A stretch of 64,000 nt of DNA from BOKV01 sp041739465 (lineage in GTDB: Bacteria > Pseudomonadota > Alphaproteobacteria > Rhizobiales > Rhizobiaceae): positions 1 through 64,000 of the forward strand of contig JBGSNX010000039.1 in the NCBI GenBank assembly GCA_041739465.1. Reading direction: 5' to 3'. Shown one piece after another: positions 50,594-59,825 of this stretch. The notes beneath the pieces are model-generated. The model did no database searches. It was not told the origin of the DNA and saw only the letters and a program-made list of their open reading frames with translations. The position numbers were made by a program, and so were the translations under genes. Within the stretch, counting starts at the first letter, position 1, and every line of letters starts with the position of its first letter.

Positions 50594-51865
50594 TTACTGC
50601 TTCTTCGTGGCTTCTTCGACCTTCGCCTTGATATCCTCGTCGATCTTCACATACGCATCGGCGAGCGGCATTTCACCAGCCATTACCTGGCTTATGCGGG
50701 TGACGAGCGCCCCGTAATAGACCGAGCCCCACTTCCATGCCGGCAGAGCGCCAGCATTCAGGTGGACCTTCGTTGTTGCCGCCACGAAGTTTTCCAAAGC
50801 CGCCTTGACGTTGGCATCATCGGTCTTGAAATCGATCTTGCCGGCAATGACGCCCTTGTGGGCGGGCAGGAACAAGGTGCGCTCGGTGAATTCACGCACG
50901 ATGTCTTCGCGGCCAAGGAAGTCCATGACCTTGCCGACTTCGGCAGCGTTCTTGGTGTACTTGATGCCGACCAGCGCAGCGCCGCCCGGAAGACCGGAGC
51001 AGGCAGTCGAGCCGCATGGCGAACCAGTTGCCACCCAGTCAAAGTTCTTTCCGATTTTTGTGGAAAGTGCCGAAATCTGCCATGAGCCGGAATAGTAGTA
51101 GGCAATCTGCGCATTGACGAAATCGTCAATTGCCGGGCGATAGGTGGTGCCGGCTGCAGAAACCCAAATTTCCTTGTTCATCCGGCCGTCGGCTGTCCAC
51201 TTGACCAGCTTTTCGGCGAACGCCTTGGCACCATCATCAAGCGGTCCGGGCAACCGGTCCGCGCCAATGTAGTTGGAACCAAAGGAAACGTTCGGTGCGG
51301 AAATGCGGTGGCCTGAACGGTCAATCGCGATCGCCGCATTGAGCTTCTGGCTGTCCTGGACCTTGCCGGCAGCTTCAACCCACTCGTCCCAAGTTGCATT
51401 CTCGCCGGGAAGCGGAACACCGGCCTGATCAAACAAGGTCTTGTTTGCAAAGCCGCCGGTCAGGGTGATCTGTGTCATGAAACCAGGAATGGCGGTCGAC
51501 CCATCGGGGCGCATCCAGTCGAACTGGTCGCCAAAATTTGCCTGCCAATACGCTGGGTCCGCGACATGCGGGGTCAGGTCAAGCCAATGGTCGGCCAGCG
51601 CCTTGATGTTGGTGACACGGGCAATGTCGGGTCCTGAACCTGCTTCCAGTTCCACCGGCAATTGTTCTTGAACAACCTTGTAGGCAACGTTGTCGAGAAT
51701 GACATTGATGCCCGGATTTTCTTTCATGAACCGGTCAACCAGGTCCTTCATGACGTCGCCTTCAACGCCGTCCGAATACCACATTATGCGCACATCGCCG
51801 GCCATGGCCGTTGATGCGCAAAGGCTGAGCGCAACGGCGCCAAGCAGGGATTTCATTTTAGTCAT
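50594..51865 (-). CDS. ABC transporter sugar-binding protein
   Basis: 423-aa periplasmic protein with a signal peptide (MKSLLGAVALSLCASTAMA). The fold is cluster-D sugar-binding: VRIMWYSDGVEGDVMKDLVDRFMKENPGINV, GPDIARVTNIKALADHWLDLTPH and a Trp/Tyr-rich site (IAYYYSGSWQIS). It is followed by the two permeases and the ATPase. It lies 81 bp downstream of the 841-aa gene and has its own leader, so extra transcription from that gap is possible. Confidence 0.93.
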   Translation of the reverse strand: MTKMKSLLGAVALSLCASTAMAGDVRIMWYSDGVEGDVMKDLVDRFMKENPGINVILDNVAYKVVQEQLPVELEAGSGPDIARVTNIKALADHWLDLTPHVADPAYWQANFGDQFDWMRPDGSTAIPGFMTQITLTGGFANKTLFDQAGVPLPGENATWDEWVEAAGKVQDSQKLNAAIAIDRSGHRISAPNVSFGSNYIGADRLPGPLDDGAKAFAEKLVKWTADGRMNKEIWVSAAGTTYRPAIDDFVNAQIAYYYSGSWQISALSTKIGKNFDWVATGSPCGSTACSGLPGGAALVGIKYTKNAAEVGKVMDFLGREDIVREFTERTLFLPAHKGVIAGKIDFKTDDANVKAALENFVAATTKVHLNAGALPAWKWGSVYYGALVTRISQVMAGEMPLADAYVKIDEDIKAKVEEATKKQ

Positions 51866-51946
51866 TTTTCGTTCTCCTCCAGAAAACTCGATCAGGTTTC
51901 GTTCGCGTCTGGCCAGGTTCCCCTTTTCAAAGGTCTGGTCTTTTTC

Positions 51947-54472
51947 TCAATTGGTTCTCCCGGAAAGCAGGTTTGCACGGGAACCTTTCACGGTCCAGTC
52001 CTGCGGGTCAATTCGTCGGCCTTCAGCTTCGACAACCCCATCGGAATGGAAACGGATAATGCCATAATCCGGGTCGTTGACCGACAGGGTTCCGGCTTTT
52101 TGTCCATCGATGTTCAGGCCTGCAAAGCGGTCTGTGAAGCCTTCAAGGCCGCCATGGTTGGTCACATCCCCCAGCCGGATGATCCAGCGGGTTGAAAGTC
52201 CGGCCTGCTGCAGTTCATTTCCGGCAGTTGGACCTTCACCAACAAGGACGAGCGGTGCACCGCCCTTCAGCAGGGCAAGGCCATCGCCGCCACGCACCGC
52301 CGCGTTGGAGCCGTTGAGGCGCACTTCATCAAAGGCGGATTGCGGGAACCATGCATGCGAAAGTGGCGGTTGCGGCTCCTGCCCTTCGAACAGGACGATG
52401 GCGAGGTCGCGGTACTGGTGCACGCGTGGCAGCATGGCGCAGCCGCCCCAATAGGAAGGCCGCGCATAGCCCGAATGGATGAGTTCGCCGGGCTGGTTGA
52501 TCCAGATTTGCGCATCGGGATTGCGCCCGAGGCGAAGATGCAGCACGGTTTCCTGATAGCCCCACTGGTTCCAGCGGTAGGCAGCGGCCGATCCCATCGC
52601 GTGGTCGGCGCTCTTGTGATGGTAAAGCCGCGCAAAATTGTCCTGGCCCTGCGCAAAGCACCATTCCTGCGACTTGCCCTCGGCAATCGAGGCGATCTGC
52701 GCCAGATCAGCTGGAACCTTAAGCCCGTGGTCGCGGATGCACAGCGCCAGTTGCGGCAGGCAGTGGTAGCGCCGGCCATAATTTCCCCTGCCCCAGAGCA
52801 TTCGGGCAATCGCCGACAGTTCGAGTGTGCGACCGGCCCGAAGGGTGTGCTCGTAGCTTCTGCCCTGCGCGGCGGTAACGACGCCATGATGGGCGGAATT
52901 GGCCACGACCTGCAAAAGGCGGATGATTGCCTTGCCGGCGCGCTGCGAGATATCCTCATCCGGCGACAGGGCATACAACGCAGTCAAGCCCTTGAGATCA
53001 ATCGGGAAATAGGGAGCCGAATTGAACTCGGCCATTTCCCATGCCTCGAAATGGTCGAGCCAAGCCCGCACACGCGCAGCACCGACTGCCGATTGTTCGC
53101 TGCCCTTGCGGCCTGACCTGCGGAAGGTCTCATCGGGCAACAAATGCCCGGCGATGTATGCTGCGGTATGGAACAAAAGCGCGTGGTTTTCCGAGAAATA
53201 CCACTGCACATCATTGCCCGGCTCATCCATCCAGTATCGGTAGTCGAGGATTGCACGGTCGATGCAGGCAACACTCTCGCCCGACAATTCTGCTGCAAAT
53301 TGCGAACGGGTCCACAACAGCGGCACCAGAATGAAATCGGCGCAATCGTGGCAATCCTCGATCGCCGGCAGCATGGCGTCGATCATCGCCTCTGTATCCG
53401 TGCCTTTGCGGCCCGTGGCGAGGCGGGCAATCACCCGCACCGTATCGGCTTCGGAATGTTCGGACACCCAATTGAGGGTTTCACCGATGCGCGCTTCCAG
53501 CGTTGCAGGCGGCTCGCCCTGCTCGTGCGCCTGACAAATTTCCACGCCAAACACCCGGCCTGCGGAAAAACCGCCAGCCTTCAGCGTCACGTTGAAATGG
53601 CGAAAGTCGCTGGGCAGATTAGCCGCATCATCCACAACAAGGCGGGTCTGGCCGGAAGATATATGCCGTTCAAGCCGGAAATGTTCGATCGACATGAAGT
53701 CGCCCTCAATGCCGATTTCGGCCTCGACATCGGCGGGCATAGCTTCGGCAAATTCCAGCGCAACTTCGCCGCTGGTGTAGGACGGACTTTCAAAGTGCAT
53801 TGTGGACAGCGCATTCACAATTGCGCTTGCAACCGCTTCATCATTGCCTGCCCCAAGGGCTGTAGACGCCTTGGGACCGGACAGGTAATCCATCTGGAAA
53901 TAATAGCGTGCATCGCGCTCTGCGAGGTCATCGAACCACAGTTCAATCTCGTTAGGGCCTTCGGCGAACTCCACATCGAAAATCTGCGCCGCTTCCAGAT
54001 TGCGGCTGTAGGGCGCCATCCAGCCGATTTCCGCGCCGTTCACGAACAGGATCGCCCCGCCGCAAGTGGCGAGCTTCAGCCTTGCCGGGCCCGCAGACTG
54101 CGCTTCGACAATGGTTCGCGCCCAGGTGCCGAGAATGGTCGGGCGAAACCAGAAACCAGACAGATCCACCCGAGGCGAGCCGAACGGCAGCCAGTTGCGG
54201 GCGTGGTGGAAACGGCCATGCTCGTGTGGGCGCTTGGCTCGCCGTTCGGCGGCAAATTGCGTGCGGCATGGATATTCATGCGGAATGAAATTCTTGTGTT
54301 TGGTCACGAAAAAGAACGGATCCATTTCGCCCGACATTGGAATGTCCGGCGTGTCGTATCGCTTTTCGGAGGTCTTGCCGAGCTGCCACCAAGCCACCGG
54401 CTTGCCCGGAAGCAAGTCGTGGCGCAGGGCGGAATTGTGTGTGTTCTTCAAGGTCACTGTGCCCAATCTCAA
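51947..54472 (-). CDS. unrecognised 841-aa protein of the uronate operon
   Basis: No signal peptide or membrane segment is visible, so it acts in the cytosol. Residues about 60-220 look beta-rich (DLSGFWFRPTILGTWARTIVEAQSAGPARLKLATCGGAILFVNGAEIGWM), like the jelly-roll accessory domains of GH78-type enzymes. Residues about 350-650 look like helical toroid repeats (LVPLLWTRSQFAAEL, YWMDEPGNDVQWYFSENHALLFHTAAYIAGHLLPDE). The rest is beta-rich with WINQPGELIHSGYARPSYWGG. Its layout resembles heparinase II/III-like lyases and toroid hydrolases, without a family I can name. It overlaps kduI by 4 bp, so it should act on the imported oligosaccharide. Confidence 0.75.
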   Translation of the reverse strand: MRLGTVTLKNTHNSALRHDLLPGKPVAWWQLGKTSEKRYDTPDIPMSGEMDPFFFVTKHKNFIPHEYPCRTQFAAERRAKRPHEHGRFHHARNWLPFGSPRVDLSGFWFRPTILGTWARTIVEAQSAGPARLKLATCGGAILFVNGAEIGWMAPYSRNLEAAQIFDVEFAEGPNEIELWFDDLAERDARYYFQMDYLSGPKASTALGAGNDEAVASAIVNALSTMHFESPSYTSGEVALEFAEAMPADVEAEIGIEGDFMSIEHFRLERHISSGQTRLVVDDAANLPSDFRHFNVTLKAGGFSAGRVFGVEICQAHEQGEPPATLEARIGETLNWVSEHSEADTVRVIARLATGRKGTDTEAMIDAMLPAIEDCHDCADFILVPLLWTRSQFAAELSGESVACIDRAILDYRYWMDEPGNDVQWYFSENHALLFHTAAYIAGHLLPDETFRRSGRKGSEQSAVGAARVRAWLDHFEAWEMAEFNSAPYFPIDLKGLTALYALSPDEDISQRAGKAIIRLLQVVANSAHHGVVTAAQGRSYEHTLRAGRTLELSAIARMLWGRGNYGRRYHCLPQLALCIRDHGLKVPADLAQIASIAEGKSQEWCFAQGQDNFARLYHHKSADHAMGSAAAYRWNQWGYQETVLHLRLGRNPDAQIWINQPGELIHSGYARPSYWGGCAMLPRVHQYRDLAIVLFEGQEPQPPLSHAWFPQSAFDEVRLNGSNAAVRGGDGLALLKGGAPLVLVGEGPTAGNELQQAGLSTRWIIRLGDVTNHGGLEGFTDRFAGLNIDGQKAGTLSVNDPDYGIIRFHSDGVVEAEGRRIDPQDWTVKGSRANLLSGRTN

Positions 54473-55305
54473 CGCAACTGTGCAATCGCAACGGGATCAA
54501 CGTCGCCATAGGCTTGGTTCTCGCCTGTCATTCCCCAAACGAATGCATAGGGTCCTGTGCCTGCTCCCATATGGATCGACCATGCAGGAGACAGAACTAC
54601 ATCGCCATTTGCAACGATCAGGTGACGGGTGTTGTCGGGCCTGCCCATCAGGTGGATGACGCGGTCCACAGACGCCATGTTGAAATAGCAATATGCCTCC
54701 ATCCGCCGCTCGTGTAGATGCGGCGGCATGGTGTTCCAGATGCTTCCGGGCGCAAGGTCGGTGATGCCCATCAACAACAGGCAAGACGGCGAGACTTCCG
54801 GGTGGATATACATGGCGAGGCTGCGCACATTGGCCCGCGCCGCTTCACCCAGATTGAGGATCTTTGATTGCGAACGGGTGATGAGGCAGGTTGGCAAATC
54901 TGCACCCGCCGGTACCGAGTTCATGTAAAACCATGCGGGATTGTGCGGATCAGCGCTTTCGAGCGTTACGGATTTGGTTCCGCGCCCGACATACAACACG
55001 TCGCGGTTGGCAAGATCGAAACGCTTGCCACCAACGATGATGGTGCCCGCAGCTCCAAGATTGGCAATGCCCATTTCGCGCGCGTCGAAGAAATTCGGGG
55101 TGCCAACTTCCTTGCCATCACCGAAGGAAAGCGTATCTCCGGCCGGGCATGCACCACCAACGATCATCCGGTCGAGATGGGTGTAGGCCATCATCAGCTT
55201 GCCGGGCATGAACAGGCTCTCGACCATGAACTCGCCGCGCAAGCTGGCAGTGTCCATGCCGTCGATGTCTGCTGGTGAAGCGCCGTAGCGCACCTGCATT
55301 GTCAT
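54469..55305 (-). CDS. kduI: 5-dehydro-4-deoxy-D-glucuronate isomerase
   Basis: 278-aa cupin isomerase that turns 4-deoxy-L-threo-5-hexosulose uronate into 3-deoxy-D-glycero-2,5-hexodiulosonate, the step before KduD. It begins MQVRYGASPADIDGMDTASLR, has the metal-binding cupin motif PPHLHERRMEAYCYFNM, and AMYIHPEVSPSCLLLMG. Length equals that of the E. coli enzyme. ATG 55305 overlaps the GH105 stop (ATGA); ATG 55299 is two codons in. Confidence 0.95.
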   Translation of the reverse strand: MTMQVRYGASPADIDGMDTASLRGEFMVESLFMPGKLMMAYTHLDRMIVGGACPAGDTLSFGDGKEVGTPNFFDAREMGIANLGAAGTIIVGGKRFDLANRDVLYVGRGTKSVTLESADPHNPAWFYMNSVPAGADLPTCLITRSQSKILNLGEAARANVRSLAMYIHPEVSPSCLLLMGITDLAPGSIWNTMPPHLHERRMEAYCYFNMASVDRVIHLMGRPDNTRHLIVANGDVVLSPAWSIHMGAGTGPYAFVWGMTGENQAYGDVDPVAIAQLR

Positions 55306-56390
55306 TTGGAAATTCCTGTCAAATTGGCCAATTCCGGGTGGTTTGCGGCCTCTGCCAGGCAAAGAATCGCCAATGCCTGGCCATAACCGGTCGGCTGGAG
55401 CGGAATATCGCGGTAAAACTGCAAGTCATGCCCCATTCGCGTTCCGTAGGAAACGTTGTTCAGCGTACCGTCTTCACCGATATTCGCAAGTACCGCAGCC
55501 AAGGCTTTTTTGCCTGCCGCCAGCCAGCGGGCATCGCCAACCCCCAGCCTTGCGCCCTTGAGCAGAGCGTAGCCGAAACCGGCGGTCGCCGACAATTCTT
55601 CATAAGATTGCGGATCGTCAACCAGCGTGGTCCAAGCGCCCGACGGGCGCTGCCATTGCAACAATGCCTCGACCTGGCTTGCAAGAACGCCTTGCAGAAA
55701 CTGGCGTACGGGAACAGGCAAACTGCAAAGTTCAAACAGGTCCAGCACGCCAGCCGTTATCCATGCATTGCCGCGTGCCCAGCGCGCCCGGGCAAAATTG
55801 TGCCTGCCTTCGAAAGTCCAGCCGTGAAACCACAGCCCGGTTGTGGTGTCGGCAAGGTAGCGTGTGTGCACCAGAAATTGCCGCGCCGCCTCGTCAACCA
55901 GTTCGCGCCTGCCGCTGGCCTCGCCGAAACTTGCAAGGAAAAGCGCAACCATGAACAGGGTGTCGTCCCACAATTCACCCTTGTTGACCTTGTCGGAAAC
56001 ATCGTGCTGGAAGCCCGCCTCGTTCGTGCGCGGCAATTCTTTCATGCAGCGATCCGCCCAGTCATTGAGCACTGGGGCATAGCGATCGAGCCTTGTGTCG
56101 GCCCAGAGCATCGACAACGCCAGCATGGGCGCGGTGGTGTTGACATTGATAGCCGGCAGGCCAGCGGCAATCTGGCGGTCGTACCAGCCTTCGAGCAAAG
56201 CCAGCAGGGCCGGGTCGGAGGTTTGCCGCCACAACTGCGCAAGGCCGTAAAGGCCGACACCCTGCGGCCATTCCCAGGAATCGAACGAGATATAGTCGCC
56301 CGGCGTCCCATCAAGGTTGGGCTCGACGAAACGCCCGTCATGGCGCAGCCCGGTCATTCCGGCGACGAGAAGCGAGAGTTTTTGGGTCAA
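55302..56390 (-). CDS. GH105/GH88-type unsaturated uronyl hydrolase
   Basis: 362-aa (alpha/alpha)6 barrel enzyme that removes unsaturated galacturonic or glucuronic acid from lyase products. GELWDDTLFMVALFLASFGE holds the catalytic Asp region and RARWARGNAWITAGVLDLFEL is the family's RGN motif. There is no signal peptide, so it acts on imported oligosaccharides. It is the first gene of the operon (GH105, kduI, unknown 841 aa, importer). The product flows through spontaneous ring opening to KduI and KduD. YteR-like specificity for rhamnogalacturonan disaccharide is likely but not proved. Confidence 0.9.
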   Translation of the reverse strand: MTQKLSLLVAGMTGLRHDGRFVEPNLDGTPGDYISFDSWEWPQGVGLYGLAQLWRQTSDPALLALLEGWYDRQIAAGLPAINVNTTAPMLALSMLWADTRLDRYAPVLNDWADRCMKELPRTNEAGFQHDVSDKVNKGELWDDTLFMVALFLASFGEASGRRELVDEAARQFLVHTRYLADTTTGLWFHGWTFEGRHNFARARWARGNAWITAGVLDLFELCSLPVPVRQFLQGVLASQVEALLQWQRPSGAWTTLVDDPQSYEELSATAGFGYALLKGARLGVGDARWLAAGKKALAAVLANIGEDGTLNNVSYGTRMGHDLQFYRDIPLQPTGYGQALAILCLAEAANHPELANLTGISK

Positions 56391-56499
56391 ATTGGCACCA
56401 CACTGATTCAGCTACCCAAATTATCTGTGTGACCTAAACGCAATGCGAAAAAATGATAGCGAAAAAATTAACCCTTTAAGAATTTTTTTGTATCACCAC

Positions 56500-56527
56500 A
56501 TATCACCATGATATATGCATTGTGCAT
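56500..56527. promoter_or_regulatory. two inverted repeats before the toxin-antitoxin-like pair
   Basis: ATATCACCATGATAT (56500-56514) is a perfect 15-bp palindrome and ATGCATTGTGCAT (56515-56527) a perfect 13-bp one, directly adjoining and ending 5 bp before the GTG start. This is a likely autoregulatory operator for the HTH protein encoded by the second gene. Confidence 0.55.
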
Positions 56528-56532
56528 AAATC

Positions 56533-56922
56533 GTGAATGGACCGACCGAGGAAATGGGAAATGACACGCAGCCTTGGAGTGAGGCAGAAGCCACTCGGCA
56601 GATCAACAAAATCGCGAGAAACGACCAGCTCACATTAGCATATCAGCTTCACTGTCGCGAAAGATTGGCGGAACGGGGAATAATCCAATCAGACGTGCTT
56701 TATGTGCTGAAACGTGGATTTGTTCAGCAAAAAGCTGCTGCAGCTATGATGAATGGCTACTTTAGGTACGTCATTCAAACGGTCACTCCAAACACGCCTA
56801 GCCGCGAAATCGGATGCTGCGTTATCTCCGATCTTCGCAGATACACCATAAAGATCGTAACTGTGATGTTTGTCGATGAGAAGCAAACGAGGGCAGGATC
56901 GATCATAGGAGAACAAGAATGA
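56533..56922 (+). CDS. DUF4258-like/RelE-fold toxin candidate
   Basis: 129-aa protein with a HCRERLAERGIIQSDVLYVLKRG segment, then RYVIQTVT and IKIVTVMFVDEKQT, which is the helix-then-sheet order of DUF4258 and RelE/MqsR-like toxins. It starts with GTG 56533; an ATG at 56554 is an alternative. It overlaps the HTH gene by 4 bp (ATGA). Base composition is clearly more AT-rich than the neighbours. A translation-blocking RNase activity would be typical for such a pair but is inferred. Confidence 0.7.
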   Translation: MNGPTEEMGNDTQPWSEAEATRQINKIARNDQLTLAYQLHCRERLAERGIIQSDVLYVLKRGFVQQKAAAAMMNGYFRYVIQTVTPNTPSREIGCCVISDLRRYTIKIVTVMFVDEKQTRAGSIIGEQE

Positions 56923-57377
56923 ACACGTATCACTACACCGAAAGTGGGCTCGACAACGTCTACATTACGGGTGTCCCAATTGAAGCGGATGTTGCAGGCG
57001 AAAAGACGATTACCATCCCTGCTATCAATCAACTCCACAGGGTGATTGCGCTCGGTATCGTCAGCCACGAGCATGGGATGAATGGGACAGAGCTTCGTTT
57101 CATTCGTTCCGAAATGGGCTTGTCCCAAGCGCAGTTGGCAAAAGTCGTGCACCGAGATGGACAGACTATCGGGCGTTGGGAACGCGGGGAGATTGAGATT
57201 GACGAGGCTGCGGAAACAATCATCCGCCTTCTGGCGAAGGAGAGTCTTTCGCTAGAAATTGGCGTTTCGATTGTTGAAATCTCAAAGCGGGTAGGTTCGA
57301 CTTTGCACAACAGCAAAATCGAGATCAAAGCAAGCAAGAGCCCGGGTGGTATAGAGTACGAACTGCTGGCAGCTTGA
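56919..57377 (+). CDS. HTH (XRE-type) antitoxin-like regulator
   Basis: 152-aa protein. Residues about 61-100 form an XRE helix-turn-helix (LRFIRSEMGLSQAQLAKVVHRDGQTIGRWERGE), like the C-terminal part of MqsA/YgiT antitoxins. The N-terminus lacks the zinc-binding CxxC pair of MqsA. It is coupled to the toxin-like gene and ends before a strong terminator. It probably binds the repeats at 56500-56527. Confidence 0.78.
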   Translation: MNTYHYTESGLDNVYITGVPIEADVAGEKTITIPAINQLHRVIALGIVSHEHGMNGTELRFIRSEMGLSQAQLAKVVHRDGQTIGRWERGEIEIDEAAETIIRLLAKESLSLEIGVSIVEISKRVGSTLHNSKIEIKASKSPGGIEYELLAA

Positions 57378-57396
57378 ATCTGCTTCCTAAAATATA

Positions 57397-57424
57397 AAAA
57401 CGCCGGCCATCTGGCCGGCGTTTT
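57397..57424. terminator. bidirectional terminator
   Basis: A perfect hairpin with a 10-bp GC-rich stem (AACGCCGGCC with GGCCGGCGTT) and a 4-base loop, flanked by A and T runs on both sides. It separates the convergent HTH gene and iron-binding protein gene. Confidence 0.9.
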
Positions 57425-57444
57425 CATTTCATTGTCACAGCCAA

Positions 57445-58506
57445 TCAGCTTTGCGGGCCGTTGTTGAAACCGGTCTTGTCGACCAGTTCGGAGGCCTGTT
57501 TGCGGAACTTGGCAACTTCGCCGATGGCCAGAGTGTCAGGCTTGATCTCGCCAAACGCCTTGACGATTTCAGAAGGTGCGGTTCCAGGGGCCACCGGGTA
57601 CTCAAATACTTGGCTGGCATAGATTTCCTGCGCCTTCGGGCTTGCAAGGAAGGTCATCAGCTTAAGGGCTTCTTCCTTGTGCGGTGCGTTCTTTGCCATC
57701 GACATGCCGGAGATGTTGACATGCGTGCCACGGTCGGCGGCGTTGGGGAACAGCACCTTGATCGAGGAGGCCCAGTCCTTCTGCTCGGTTTCCTTTTCAT
57801 TGGTCTGCATCAGGGCAACATAATAAGTGTTGCCAAGGCCGATATCGCATTCGCCGGAGAAAATCGCCTTTGCCTGGTCGCGGTCGCCGCCAGCCGGCTT
57901 GGTGGCCAGATTGTCCCGAACGCCGGCAAGCCAGCTTTCGGTAAATTCGGCACCCTTGTTGGCGATCATCGAAGCGATCAGCCCGATGTTGTAGACATGC
58001 TGACCGTCGCGCACGCAGATCTTGCCCTTCCACTTGGGATCGGCCAGTTCCTCATAGGTGATCTCGTTCTGGGCAACCCGTTCCTTCGAGGCATAAACCA
58101 CCCGGCCGCGGATGGTGAGGCCAAACCAGTGGCCCTGGGCATCGCGATACTGCGCGGGAATGTTGGCATCGAGCGCCGGGTCGGCAACCGGCTGGGTGAT
58201 GCCCTTGGCCTTTGCGTTGTCGAGCCGGCCGATATCAACGGTCAAAATGACGTCGGCGGGGGAGTTAGCGCCTTCCGCCTCGATGCGTTCTTCAAGGCCC
58301 TTGTCAAGAAAAAGCACGTTGGTCTTGATGCCGGTTTCCGCCGTGAAGGCATCCATCAACGGCTGAATGAGTTCGGGCTGGCGATAGGAGTAAATGTTGA
58401 CTTCCTGGGCAAGCACGCTGCTTGCGGAAATGCCGGTTGCCAATGTCAGGGTAAGTGCGGCAAGCGCGCCAAGGCGCACCGCGCGATATCGCGTCAGGTT
58501 CTTCAT
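57445..58506 (-). CDS. Fe(3+) ABC transporter binding protein (FbpA/FutA type)
   Basis: 353-aa periplasmic ferric-iron binding protein with a signal peptide (GALAALTLTLATGISASSVLAQ). Mature protein begins EVNIYSYRQPELIQPLMDAF. The paired Tyr iron ligands are in GECDIGLGNTYYVALMQ and a further Tyr in the VNIYSYRQ start. ATG 58506 has GGAG at the right distance. Permease and ATPase genes are not adjacent, so this is an orphan or the transporter lies elsewhere. An Irr-like box lies 107 bp upstream. Confidence 0.93.
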   Translation of the reverse strand: MKNLTRYRAVRLGALAALTLTLATGISASSVLAQEVNIYSYRQPELIQPLMDAFTAETGIKTNVLFLDKGLEERIEAEGANSPADVILTVDIGRLDNAKAKGITQPVADPALDANIPAQYRDAQGHWFGLTIRGRVVYASKERVAQNEITYEELADPKWKGKICVRDGQHVYNIGLIASMIANKGAEFTESWLAGVRDNLATKPAGGDRDQAKAIFSGECDIGLGNTYYVALMQTNEKETEQKDWASSIKVLFPNAADRGTHVNISGMSMAKNAPHKEEALKLMTFLASPKAQEIYASQVFEYPVAPGTAPSEIVKAFGEIKPDTLAIGEVAKFRKQASELVDKTGFNNGPQS

Positions 58507-58612
58507 GGTCTTCTCCATCCTGCGCCGTTCAAGGCGGCGCGCTAAGGTTTACCAGCCTGCGATAAGATGGGCTTTGAGCCAAGTCAAACAAAAATGGCCG
58601 TGTTTTCAACTG

Positions 58613-58629
58613 TTTGGAACGATTGTAAA
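58613..58629. promoter_or_regulatory. candidate Irr box (ICE motif) of the iron-binding protein gene
   Basis: TTTGGAACGATTGTAAA matches the rhizobial Irr ICE consensus, as I recall it, at 12 of 14 arm positions. It lies about 107 bp before the start codon, almost the same distance as the box at 7148. Confidence 0.6.
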
Positions 58630-58646
58630 CTGGCCGGAAACTGTTG

Positions 58647-59813
58647 TCAGGAAGCTGGCCGACCTTGGAGCATTTCCATCAGCAGTTTGGCCGAAGTTTT
58701 CGCGCCATCGGTAGAGAGATCAATCGAACTGCCAAGCGGCGGCAGATCACATGCTGCATCAACGGCTTGGCCAAGGCGTTGCGGTGACAGACCCTCGTCC
58801 TGAAGCATCAACGCAAGGCCGTGCTTGCTGAGGATTTCTGCACGGCGCAACTGCTCGGTTTCGCGTCCGCCAATGAACGGCACCAGCACCGAACGGCACT
58901 TTGCGCGCAGCAGATCGCCAACCGTATTGTACCCGGCGCGCGAAACGGAAACCTTGGCACCAGCCAGCACCCTTGCCATGTCTGGAACAAACCGTTCGAC
59001 CCGCATGCCAGACCCGGCTGCATCCTTCAACGCAATGAAATCCGCCTCGGCACGCTCCGGGCCAACTATCAAAAGCCAGTTTGCGGGAAGTTTCTTGCAA
59101 TGTGCATTTGCACCGATTGCTGCCGCAGTGAGCGCGTGGCCTACGGCACCGCCGCCGGCGGAAACCACAACGTCTGCCGAGATGCTCGGCGGCACGCCAA
59201 GGTCAGGCGTATCGGGTGTCACCAGACCGGTGTACTTCACACGCGAAAGCAATTGTCGCGCACCCTGCAGCGTTTCCTCAATGGTGATGAGCTGCGGGTC
59301 GCCATGCACGAGCAGCCAGTCGTACCATTCATCGAAATATTGCAGGGATTCCTCGACCCTGTTTTGCGCCCTGCCCTCCTGCATGATGTCGCGTATGGAG
59401 GCGACGGTCACCGGCTTCCACGGCGCGTAGCGTGCTGCCTGCATCAACGGCACCAGTTCAAAGCGCATCTGACGGCGACCGAAAGGGAAGGCCTCTGTGA
59501 TGACCATTTCGGGGCGAAGGTTTTCGAACAATGCCAGAAGCTGGTCGCGGCGCGTAGCCATTTCCTGTTCGCCAAAGGGCGATCCATCGGGGTGCACGAG
59601 GCCCGAAAAGCTCTCGCCTATCGAACGCACCGGCGGCAGGAAGGTGACTTCAAGGCCTGAAAAATCCATCGACGGCATGCGGGTTCCGCCCCAGACCAGA
59701 TGGACTTTGGCACCGACAGCTGCCAGTGCGCGGGCAACCCTTGTCGCCCTGAACACATGGCCGATGCCAAGAAGGTGCTGCACATAAAAAAGGACGACCG
59801 GCTTTGCACTCAT
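58647..59813 (-). CDS. MurG/GT28-like glycosyltransferase
   Basis: 388-aa GT-B transferase. It begins VVLFYVQHLLGIGHVFRATRVARAL, a UDP-sugar transferase opening, and ends with the donor site GYNTVGDLLRAKCRSVLVPFIGGRETEQLRRAEIL. It is similar in layout to the gene at 61051, so the two are relatives. It stands at the end of a minus-strand run of three glycosyltransferases. A surface polysaccharide or glycolipid is the likely product. Confidence 0.82.
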   Translation of the reverse strand: MSAKPVVLFYVQHLLGIGHVFRATRVARALAAVGAKVHLVWGGTRMPSMDFSGLEVTFLPPVRSIGESFSGLVHPDGSPFGEQEMATRRDQLLALFENLRPEMVITEAFPFGRRQMRFELVPLMQAARYAPWKPVTVASIRDIMQEGRAQNRVEESLQYFDEWYDWLLVHGDPQLITIEETLQGARQLLSRVKYTGLVTPDTPDLGVPPSISADVVVSAGGGAVGHALTAAAIGANAHCKKLPANWLLIVGPERAEADFIALKDAAGSGMRVERFVPDMARVLAGAKVSVSRAGYNTVGDLLRAKCRSVLVPFIGGRETEQLRRAEILSKHGLALMLQDEGLSPQRLGQAVDAACDLPPLGSSIDLSTDGAKTSAKLLMEMLQGRPAS

Positions 59814-59825
59814 TGTTTCGCCGCC

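Noticed and set aside
53144..54511. 455-codon plus-strand frame opposite the 841-aa gene
   Set aside because: Antisense shadow with low-complexity basic composition and no domain signals.
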